Part shown: piece by piece, positions 57,506-64,000 of the stretch | How positions within the stretch are numbered: the first letter of the stretch is position 1 | How the letters are laid out: every line of letters starts with the position of its first letter | Source of the DNA: Conus ventricosus | Lineage: Eukaryota; Mollusca; Gastropoda; Neogastropoda; Conidae | DNA: 64,000 nt | Assembly: GCA_018398815.1 (NCBI GenBank) | Contig: CM031595.1 | Location: 53,183,101-53,247,100, forward strand | Direction of reading: 5' to 3' | Translations under genes and position numbers: made by a program | Notes under the pieces: generated by a model | What the model was told of the DNA's origin: nothing | Databases searched by the model: none | The model's input: only the letters and a program-made list of their open reading frames with translations

Positions 57506-58459
57506 TTAAGCAACTGGAACTGTGTCTGGTGGGATTATCTGCAGTTCTTCCTTCACAAAAGATCTTTGAGGAGCTGGTTGTTTTGTTGTGTCAGTTTCTC
57601 GTAAATAATACACGGGCGGATTCATTTTTACAATTCTTTTATATTTCATATGGATCAACACTCCAAACTGGATCTGTTGCCCTGATGCGAGTGTCCCCTT
57701 CTGCTTCCCTGGGTAAATAAAGGTACCTTACTTTTAAACCAAACGGTAATAGTTTGCTGGTTGTACTGGAGTCTTCAGCAACATTTATTGTTTGTTTTTT
57801 GATTGCTTGTACTGGTTTTAGCCCTTTAAATTCTTCATTATTCATTGCGCACAAAACTGAGGGTAGTCTTCTAACCCATTCTGTGTTGCGAGAATTGTCA
57901 ATCAGCTCTCTGTGATACTGGTAGGAAAAAAGTCTTTCAGATAACTGTTTGTTAAAGTTTTCAACTAAAGCCTGTGATCTGTGAACTCCTGGAATGCCTC
58001 TTTTAATGGTAACTCTATGTTTTAACAATAATTGATTCACTCGGCCTTTAAATTCTTTTCCATCATCGACTTGAATCATGCGAGGATAAGTTAGCGGGCC
58101 TCATTGGTATATCAGTTGTATGGCAACAGCAACAGCAGAAGCACTCTTTTGTGTTAATGGTTCTGCATCTCTGTATCTTGAAGCTATGTCAATGACTGTG
58201 AGTGCGTCTTAAATCTTTTTCGTCTAATCGTATCATGGGGTAAATATAGAAGGTCCACTTGATGGGTGTCGTTCGGTATTGTATTCACAAAGTGTGGTCT
58301 CTGTATTCGTCTAGGTGCAGGTAAATAAATTTGCCAAATTGCTTGTTTAGATAACCATTCCTTTGCTGTTTGTTCACTGACTCCCGCTGCTTGGCTTAGC
58401 TTTTTTATTGCCGTGATTCCCTTCCAATATCCTTTTGGCGAATAATAGATTTTGTTCAT
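57506..58459 (-). pseudogene. Retroviral-type (rve) integrase, broken
   Basis: Starts MNKIYYSPKGYWKG at 58459. The N-terminal helix-turn-helix-like part has TAIKKLSQAAGVSEQTAKEWL. The catalytic core has DTHQVDLL (first Asp, residue 69), QVDDGKEF (second Asp, about 58065) and SQALVENFNKQL (Glu about 35 residues on), giving the D,D,35E triad. The C-terminal part resembles the DNA-binding barrel (VRYLYLPREAEGDTR, DPVWS). Lesions: a frame change near 58200, TGA at 58101-58103 and one extra base near 57647. The enzyme inserts Polinton DNA and makes the 6-bp duplication. All triad residues are present but the gene is not open. Confidence 0.9.
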
Positions 58460-58465
58460 TTTTAT

Positions 58466-58872
58466 TCAGCCAATATTATGTGCAACAAAATACACAACGG
58501 TCATACCAAAGACGATAAATAATATTTCTTGCATCTTTTGTTTTTCTGATGGTTGATAAAAGTCACTGAATTTTGGCGGGGGCAATGTCTCGATTGGTTT
58601 GCCTGTTACAAGAAAATATTCTTTTATTGCCTGGTCAACGTCTTTAAATGTGTAAGCTGCATGTCCCTGATTTTTCAGTTTGTCGTTAATAAAATCTAAC
58701 TGCTCAATTCTCTGCTTTTCATAGTAATCTTGTGCAGCTGCTAGTTGCTCCATAGCTTTGTTATGTCTTTTTCTCTCGCCGTCATCCGTAGTTTACTAAA
58801 CGCGTAATTACTTCCGCTAAAAGCAAGCGCATTAACCACAGCGCCACCAATCATCATTACGAATGAAGCCAT
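58466..58872 (-). pseudogene. Polinton membrane protein, about 135 codons, one frame change
   Basis: The N-terminal hydrophobic stretch (MASFVMMIGGAVVNALAF from 58872) and the downstream frame (58753-58466) join only with a one-base shift near 58785. The second part has a charged helical region and a C-terminal membrane helix (EILFIVFGMTVVYFVAHNIG). Two membrane segments bracket a soluble coil. It lies 6 bp upstream of the integrase gene on the same strand; function is unknown. Confidence 0.7.
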
Positions 58873-58894
58873 TTTTATAAATGTATTTTTCATT

Positions 58895-59125
58895 TTACAT
58901 ATTTATACTGTCTGGAATTATTCCTTGCTTAACTAGAAAATCTTTCGTGGCAAACGAAGCTGTAATGATAGCAATTAGCTTTGCTGAATCCTCAAAGCCT
59001 AGCTTGCCAAGATCTGCTGGTTTAAATTTTAACAAGCTTTTACCAAGCATTGTGTATCCTATACTTAGGCCTCCAATAACAGCAGAATGGTATATAAGAC
59101 TGGTAACAGTCTTTTCGGCGCTCAT
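58895..59125 (-). CDS. Polinton small membrane protein, 76 residues
   Basis: The start MSAEKTVTS at 59125 is preferred over an in-frame Met four codons upstream because the preceding sequence is AT-rich leader. Two hydrophobic segments are present (SLIYHSAVIGGLSIGYTML and LIAIITASFATKDFLV). Intact, same strand as the integrase cluster, 22 bp upstream of the next gene. It is diverged by 39 bp from the plus-strand gene at 59165. Function is unknown. Confidence 0.68.
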   Translation of the reverse strand: MSAEKTVTSLIYHSAVIGGLSIGYTMLGKSLLKFKPADLGKLGFEDSAKLIAIITASFATKDFLVKQGIIPDSINM

Positions 59126-59164
59126 TTTTAAAAACAAAATAATAATTATATTTAGTAATAAAAC

Positions 59165-59665
59165 ATGAACAGCGACGATCTACTAAACCTTCCTGAACTT
59201 ATTAATACAAATGACCAGGTTGATGACCAAGCTATTATGCCAAAAAAGGAAAGGCTGTATTCTTTGGCAGCATGCGGAAAAACAAAACAGTTCCTCGGAA
59301 ATGAATTCAGCATAGAACAGATTCAACAGATGCCGCCACAAGACATTGTAAAGTATCATAACAGGTATGAAGCGCAACTAGGATCAAGAATGGTAAAAAG
59401 TGTCGGAGAAACAGTTCTTAGTTTGTACACTAAACTAGTAAGTAAATTTGCGCCTATTGATTCTGAACAAGACTTTATGTATGATTTAACGCAGGATCCA
59501 GTTTTAACAAAGTCATTAGAGTCTCTAGGATGTGATCTATATTGCAGATTTGGAACATTATTGTCGCCGCTAATCGTGGGATTAATTACTTTTAATCATA
59601 TAGATTTTGTTTCCCTTAAAAATGACCGAACCAGAAAATCAGCAGAATCAGAAAACATTGAATGA
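59165..59665 (+). CDS. Polinton protein, 166 residues, unknown
   Basis: Intact and acidic at the N-terminus (NSDDLLNLPELI). Contains YSLAACGKTKQFLGNEFS and a C-terminal hydrophobic LLSPLIVGLITF. Its last 44 bases overlap the start of the next gene in another frame, a compact viral arrangement. No enzymatic motif is recognised. Confidence 0.7.
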   Translation: MNSDDLLNLPELINTNDQVDDQAIMPKKERLYSLAACGKTKQFLGNEFSIEQIQQMPPQDIVKYHNRYEAQLGSRMVKSVGETVLSLYTKLVSKFAPIDSEQDFMYDLTQDPVLTKSLESLGCDLYCRFGTLLSPLIVGLITFNHIDFVSLKNDRTRKSAESENIE

Positions 59666-60093
59666 GGTGGAGAAAGTGACCAGTAAAAAGCCGCCTCATC
59701 CTGGGCGTGTTGCAGCAGGAAAAAAATTAGCAGAGTGGAACAAACAAACAAAATTAAAGTTACAAGCACAGAATGAAAAAGTGCTAGTGCTAGAGCCACA
59801 GCCAGTTGTTTCAATGCCAGCTATAAAAACACCAGAACAAGTTGATTCAAGACCTACAACAGCAACAGGGTTGCCTACACCGCCAAAGTCTTCAGGGAAT
59901 TTTCTTAAAGCAATTGTCATTTTTGGCGGCATTGCTGCTGGGGGTGTTATTATGGTTATAAAATATATAAACAAAGACAGCAAAACCCAAAGCAGTCCAA
60001 ACAATCTCTACCACTAAATACAGAAGCCGAACACAAAAGCATGCCAGAACCACCAACAACAAAAGTTCATTTTGATCCATTTCAGATGCAATA
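59622..60093 (+). CDS. Polinton small basic/membrane protein, probable late frameshift
   Basis: Starts MTEPENQQNQ at 59622. A basic segment HPGRVAAGKKLAEWNKQTK recalls a short DNA-binding or capsid-associated motif seen in Polinton-type elements. A Pro/Thr/Val-rich linker follows, then one membrane helix (LKAIVIFGGIAAGGVIMVI). As read it stops at 60017. A shift near 59995 would open 25 more codons to TAA at 60091 (ending HFDPFQMQ). Function is unknown. Confidence 0.65.
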
Positions 60094-60095
60094 AT

Positions 60096-60385
60096 ACTTT
60101 AAGAACTTAATAAATAATTATAAGTTAACTTGAATAAGAACTTGGTTGTACTTAAAGGATGACTTAATTACAATCTTGAGGTAACTTAAGTTAAGAACTT
60201 GAGGTGACTTGATCAAGAACTTATTAAGAACTTGAGGTGACTTATGTAAGAACTTGATTGAGAACTTGGGGTGAATTGATTAAGAACTTGGGGTGACTTG
60301 GGGTGACTTGATTAAGAACTTAATTAAGAACTTGGGGTGACTTGATTAAGAACTTAATTAAGGACTTGGGGTGACTTATGGCATG
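60096..60385. repeat. Short tandem repeat array AAGAACTTG/GGTGACTTGATT
   Basis: About twelve imperfect units of 20-34 bp built from AAGAACTTGAGGTGACTT and TTAATTAAG words fill the space after the last plus-strand Polinton gene. Confidence 0.85.
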
Positions 60386-61184
60386 ATCTGGATCACACAC
60401 ACACACACGCACATACACACAGAAATCATTCACACAATAGGCGGGATGGTGCGTGTGGGGGAAAGTGAGGGGGGCTTTTTGTGGTTCTGGTTTTACCTCA
60501 TTAATGCGCATGCCCAGTAGAATCAAGTCTACTGAGTATGTGTGATTGCTGTGATAAGAGTTTCTTCAATTTCAATAGGCTTTTGAAAGTCATTGGATTG
60601 CCTGCGCGGCAAGCGGGGATTCCAATAAACAGCAGCGGGTAACGCGTTGGCTTGTGTTGAAGAAAAACGGGGCTGTCGGTCTCTCTGTCAACTGAAGATT
60701 ATTCAAAGCAGCCACCAAGTGCATTTATCAAAAGCTTGATTCAATAAACAAGACAGTTGAATAAAGTACACTCTGTGGCCGCCCGAAGGCAGCCTGGAGC
60801 AGGTGAAGAAGTTGAAGCAGGTAGCAGGGCATTGAAGCAAAACGGTGAAGGTAAAGCAGGGCGTTGAAGAAGGTAAGCATAACACAAAACGTCATTTCAT
60901 TATATACAAAGTCATGTGGCAGGAGTGAGAATGCTATCGATCATGCATGATCGTTACTATATTTAGAGTCATGTCATACTACAGTTCGGAAAACTTGTCA
61001 GGTAGGTAACCGGGTTATTTTAGAATCACGTCAGCAGCAATTGGTAAGATTTGCTATCGATCATGCATGATCGTTACTATATTTAGATGCTTACACACAT
61101 GGTCTAAGGCTGGATCGAGTTTCTAATTACCAGCGGTTTTGGGGTGCGACCGATGAGCGTTTCCTTTCACGACTCCAACCCGTG
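60386..61184. other. Polinton right-hand noncoding region
   Basis: No supported gene. Contains a short CA tract (60395-60420), GAAG/GCAGG-rich sequence with repeated TTGAAGCAGG or GGAGCAGG words (60790-60880) and two 36-bp direct repeats. It could hold regulatory or replication sequences. Confidence 0.5.
60932..61087. repeat. Two 36-bp direct repeats with a 16-bp palindrome core
   Basis: Exact copies at 60932-60967 and 61052-61087, 120 bp apart. Each centres on CGATCATGCATGATCG, a perfect 16-bp palindrome. It looks like a paired protein-binding site. Confidence 0.85.
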
Positions 61185-61228
61185 AGAGAACGAATAAATA
61201 CCTAGCCTAGGGCAACTGTCCGAAACTA
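61185..61228. repeat. Internal half of a Polinton terminal hairpin
   Basis: AGAGAACGAATAAATACC plus TAGCCTAGGGC as in the right terminus, then a decayed inner stem (AACTGTCC against AACCGCCC) and GAAACTA. The second half is missing. A relic terminus inside the element, about 1.06 kb from the real end. Confidence 0.8.
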
Positions 61229-61386
61229 TTTCACAAGAGTTTCACAAAGAGTTTAACTCTCCTCTTTTTTCATCCGAGCTTAGGACCGGCATTGGCGGAG
61301 TTAGTGTTTTTTGGCGGCTCTTGATTGCCAGGTAGTAAACCTATCACTGAACATTTGGAGCTTTTTGAATATAACAGCGCCATTTT

Positions 61387-61710
61387 TTAAAATGGAATCA
61401 TTTCTTCAAAAGTTAAAAGCTTTTCAAAGTTAACAACATCTCTTTCAAATATATCAGCTAAATCTCTGTCTTGAATTAACAAGCTTTCAAGGTGCTTGTG
61501 TAGTTTATCAATAGTAGGTTCTCGTTTTTCTTTCTCCTCACCTTCCAAAAAAGCAATACTTCACTTTAGCTTAGGAAGTAAAGAACTGGGCCCGCCTGAT
61601 TTTTTTTTGTTTAGATACTCCGCCATACACTTGTAATAAAACACATGATCATCTATAGCAAGAAGCTGTTCCTCTGTGAACAAAACATGTCCGTCTGCAT
61701 TGAAAGCCAT
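61387..61710 (-). pseudogene. Small Polinton-region gene, 107 codons with one in-frame TGA
   Basis: Starts MAFNADGHVLFTEEQLLAID at 61710 and ends EEMIPF at 61390. One TGA (61561-61563) interrupts a frame that otherwise reads as a charged helical protein (AFLEGEEKEKREP, HKHLESLLIQDRDLADIFE). A CGA-to-TGA change at a CpG would explain the stop. No family is recognised. It lies between the relic terminus and the right inverted repeat. Confidence 0.6.
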
Positions 61711-61719
61711 GGCTAAACT

Positions 61720-62005
61720 GAAAGGCGCTGGTTGGGGGGGGCGTTGGTTCTAGATCGTCATGTCCTGTCACGTGGTATTACACCTTGCCAAGTCATAAGA
61801 CCCAACAACACAAATTAAGTAATCAGGTGTCAGCCTAATGACAGGTCTCTGCAGTATTCTGGCAGTGTGGAATTTTTTTTTTCCCTTAGGCAGGCCGACA
61901 ATGAGTAATTAAAGACATGGTGTGATCCGGCCGGCCTTACCTACCCCACCATTACCTAGTGTTTGTCTGTCTGTCTGTCTGTCTACTTCGTTTTATAAGA
62001 TTTGT
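61720..62005. other. Noncoding spacer with (GTCT)n
   Basis: A short G-run at 61734-61741 and GTCT repeats at 61963-61984. Nothing coding was seen. Confidence 0.55.
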
Positions 62006-62330
62006 CATGCTAGGATAAGTGTGTGGATTTTAAAAGACTTTAGAGAACAGTTAAAGACTGTAGTTTTATTTCACATGAAAGACAGAGATGCATTTGATGA
62101 ATGTATGCGTGAAAATGATGTTATTGAAAATGATCAGGAAAAACATAGGATTAAGCAAAAACTAAAATCTGAAAAGTTTAGTAAATTAGTATTGAAAACG
62201 GATAATCCTACACAGTATGCATGTTTGTAGGGAGTTTACTAGTTAGAGAACGAATAAATACCTAGCCTAGGGCAACCGCCCGAAACTGGTTGAGGGCGGT
62301 TGAGCTAGGATTGGTATTTATTCGTTCTCT
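62006..62330. repeat. Polinton right inverted repeat with ATPase tail copy
   Basis: Reverse complement of 41646-41995. The part 62010-62229 reads as the last 70-odd codons of the ATPase with eight codons missing (in frame) between two TTTTA words. One visible residue difference near the C-terminus (TDNP here, THNL at the left copy) shows slight divergence. Confidence 0.88.
62245..62330. repeat. Right terminal hairpin of the Polinton
   Basis: Exact reverse complement of 41646-41731, including all stem mismatches and the loop (GAAACTGGTTGA on this strand). TGACCG follows. Confidence 0.93.
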
Positions 62331-62335
62331 GACCG

Positions 62336-63411
62336 TCTTCTTTGGGGCGACTCATTTTTTTTTGTCACGTGCAAAGCGTGGAGAGGGGACGGCAAAATGG
62401 TGGGGGGTGGGGGAGTGGGGGGGGGGTAAGTGGGTTATGCACCGTGTGCATTATATATTAACAGTAAGACGGGTTGGACAAATGTCTCAGGGGGTGGGGG
62501 CGTGGGGGGAGGGGGGGGATGGAGGCACGCGACATGGGATGAAAGAAAAAATTTTCCTTTTAAAAAGGAAGAAAACAGGGTCAGAGGGTAAATCTCCATG
62601 TAAATAAGGTCATGTATACAATGAATAACTTTGTTAAAGCCTTTCAATCGTTATTAAAACAACAACAACATCAATGACAACATCTTCCTTCCCAAGAATC
62701 AATAACATCTAAACAACGTCCATCATCCACATAACTTAATACCACTCTGCATAACTTATGAACTTGGCCCATCAAAACTCCATACTTCATTTCAAAATCA
62801 AAACAATACAAAACAGAAGTTTAAAGCAGCACAGATGACAAATAACAACCTTTCAAAGAAAAGCAAACGAGCACATTCAACCATCAACTTCTATCAGCAT
62901 AGGCAATTCGTGTCCCCCGTCTATTTCATCCATGTGTATTTTAATAACAGTAAGTCAGATTTGATAAATGTTTGGGGAGGGGGTGGGGGAGGAGCAGGGG
63001 GGAAGGGGGGAGGGCAAGTGGGGTTATGCACCATGAGTATTTCAATAACAGCAGGTCGGGTTTGATCAATAGTTTGGGGGGGGGGGGTATGGACATGGGG
63101 GAGGGGGGGGGAGCAGGGGGGAAGGGTAAGTGGGGTTATGCACCATGAGTATTTCAATAACAGTACATCGGGTTTGAAAAATGTTTCAAGGAAGAAAGAA
63201 AACAGGGTCAGAGGGGAAAATCTCCTACTAAATAAGGTCATGTATAAAAAGCATAATTTTGTCAAAGTCTTTCAAGAGTTATTAAAACAGCAATAACATC
63301 AATGACAGCACCTTCATTTCCAAGAAAAAATCACGTCTAAACAATGCACATAATCCGCTCCTCTTAATACCACCTTGCATAGCTTATGAACATGGCCATG
63401 AAAACTCCAAG
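62336..63411. repeat. G-rich tandem repeats with a duplicated downstream block
   Basis: Units with GGTTATGCACC, a TATTTCAATAACAG-like word and a G-rich block occur at about 62400-62520, 62925-63060 and 63060-63180. The following block (AAACAGGGTCAGAGGG, AAATAAGGTCATGTATA, CATCAATGACA) occurs at 62570-62690 and again at 63200-63310. No gene is supported. Confidence 0.75.
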
Positions 63412-63494
63412 AGAACAATAAAAGGGGCATTCTGGCTCACCCGGTCTCAACCAGTTTCGACCGGGCGACTCCAGAATGCCCCTTTTATTGTTCT
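63412..63494. repeat. Terminal hairpin of a second, related Polinton
   Basis: 83-bp palindrome with a perfect 24-bp outer stem (AGAACAATAAAAGGGGCATT then CTGG), unpaired CTCA/CGACT, a 7-bp inner stem (CCCGGTC) and the loop TCAACCAGTTTC. The stem is unrelated to that of the main element, but the loop is identical. Confidence 0.88.
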
Positions 63495-63530
63495 ATGGCA
63501 AGTAAGACTTCAATAACCAAAAAATAACGA

Positions 63531-63597
63531 CCCTACAAACAAACATACTGTGTAGGATTATCCGTTTTCAATACTAATTTACTAAACTTTTCAGAGA
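63531..63597 (-). pseudogene. ATPase 3' end remnant of the second Polinton
   Basis: Sequence after the hairpin matches 41742-41805 closely and reads, on the minus strand, as the last 20-odd residues of the packaging ATPase (SEKFSKLVLKTDNPTQY) up to its stop. Homology ends at about 63597, so only the terminus of this element is present. Confidence 0.82.
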
Positions 63598-63682
63598 GTA
63601 ACGTAGGGGGAAAGCAGCAGTGGCTGAACACACCCCATAGAGTAACGTAGGGGAAAAGCAGCGGTCGCTGAACACACCCCAT
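63595..63682. repeat. 44-bp tandem duplication
   Basis: Two adjacent units, 63595-63638 and 63639-63682, start AGAGTAACGTAGGGG and end GCTGAACACACCCCAT. They differ at four positions. Confidence 0.9.
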
Positions 63683-63968
63683 ATACAAACGGTGGAGCAG
63701 GTAAGCCTTTAATTGCTAATTGTCGACCTGCCTAAGGACTCCGCACTATCCGAATACTGCAGAGACCCATCATTAGGTCGACACCTGATTACGTACCACG
63801 TGACCAGACATGACGATTTCGAACCAACGCCAGTCTTATCAAATCAAGTGCTGAGCTTAAATCACGTGACGCTTTGTGTTGTGTGGCAACCGCCATTTTA
63901 CATTTGACAGCCGTGCTGTGCGGTCGTATGCTGTGTGGCTAGCATTAGAACTTGTGTGTGTTAAAAAC
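63683..63968. promoter_or_regulatory. Possible TATA-less promoter region
   Basis: Moderate-GC sequence with ACCACGTGACC, ATCACGTGACG (E-box-like CACGTG twice) and AACCGCCATTTTAC (YY1-like) ahead of a candidate start codon at 63969. This is suggestive only. Confidence 0.35.
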
Positions 63969-64000
63969 ATGGCGAGTCAGGGAAGTGATGTTTCAATGCT
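63969..64000 (+). CDS. Possible gene start running off the window
   Basis: AAAAACATGG is a good eukaryotic start context. The frame (MASQGSDVSM) is open to the window edge but only 32 bases are visible, so identity cannot be judged. It may be host or another mobile-element gene. Confidence 0.25.
   Translation, partial: MASQGSDVSM

Larger units (their letters stand above)
41646..62330. mobile_element. Polinton/Maverick element (virus-like DNA transposon)
   Basis: A 20.7-kb element with inverted repeats beginning AGAGAACG and a 6-bp target duplication. It carries the hallmark set: packaging ATPase, double-jelly-roll capsid protein, probable minor capsid protein, protein-primed DNA polymerase B and retroviral-type integrase. 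Subtracting a 4.1-kb LINE and a 1.1-kb MITE leaves about 15.5 kb, normal for the group. It inserted into the leader region of an older LINE. Intact genes (ATPase, 285-, 229- and 166-residue proteins) sit beside interrupted ones, so the copy is recent but defective. Confidence 0.95.

Noticed and set aside
60690..60890. Possible LTR with primer-binding-like GAAG/GCAGG words
   Set aside because: No matching second LTR, no TG...CA ends and no gag-pol sequence were seen nearby.
41646..62330. Free adenovirus-like or virophage genome
   Set aside because: The retroviral-type integrase, 6-bp target duplication, inverted repeats starting AG and insertion into a LINE identify an integrated Polinton.

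Overview
The window looks like animal nuclear DNA, most likely from a marine invertebrate. A mollusc is my best guess, but that is inference from the repeat mix (Polinton, L1/Tx1-like and CR1-like LINEs, very abundant CA microsatellites); no host gene is identified. Almost everything recognisable is mobile DNA.

Positions 1-3040 are clean sequence: a CA microsatellite and a minus-strand CR1/L2/Jockey-group LINE fragment. From about 3040 to 31885 the sequence abruptly becomes poor. Homopolymers run to dozens of bases, small indels are everywhere and no long reading frame survives, which is what an uncorrected long read used to fill a gap looks like. Several satellites, a second LINE fragment and an inverted repeat can still be seen. 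The last third of this patch (about 21790-31885) is a degraded second copy of the clean segment 31890-41835. It carries the same nested LINE insertion and the same Polinton end, so it is probably a false duplication.

From 31890 the sequence is clean again. An L1/Tx1-like LINE on the minus strand (31890-34142 plus 40273-41639) is split by a 6.1-kb plus-strand insertion of the same family (34143-40272), with a poly(A) tail and a 12-bp target duplication.

The main object is a Polinton/Maverick element (virus-like self-synthesizing transposon) at 41646-62330, flanked by the 6-bp duplication TGACCG. It encodes an A32-type packaging ATPase, a probable penton-like minor capsid protein, a double-jelly-roll major capsid protein, a protein-primed family B DNA polymerase with an embedded HNH/endonuclease VII-like motif, a retroviral-type integrase and about nine small or unassigned proteins, several with membrane segments. 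Genes are packed tightly, with divergent pairs 19 and 38 bp apart. No adenain-like protease was recognised. The copy is dead: a 1084-bp TTAA-flanked piggyBac-like MITE interrupts the major capsid gene, a 4.1-kb CR1-like LINE interrupts the polymerase gene near its 3' end, and several genes carry frameshifts or stops.

The most unusual feature is the element's ends. Each is an 86-bp imperfect hairpin inside a roughly 325-350 bp inverted repeat that reaches into the ATPase gene. A related Polinton end at 63412 has a completely different stem but the identical 12-nt loop. The last 1.7 kb holds G-rich tandem repeats, that second Polinton end, a 44-bp tandem duplication and a possible start of a further gene at the window edge.
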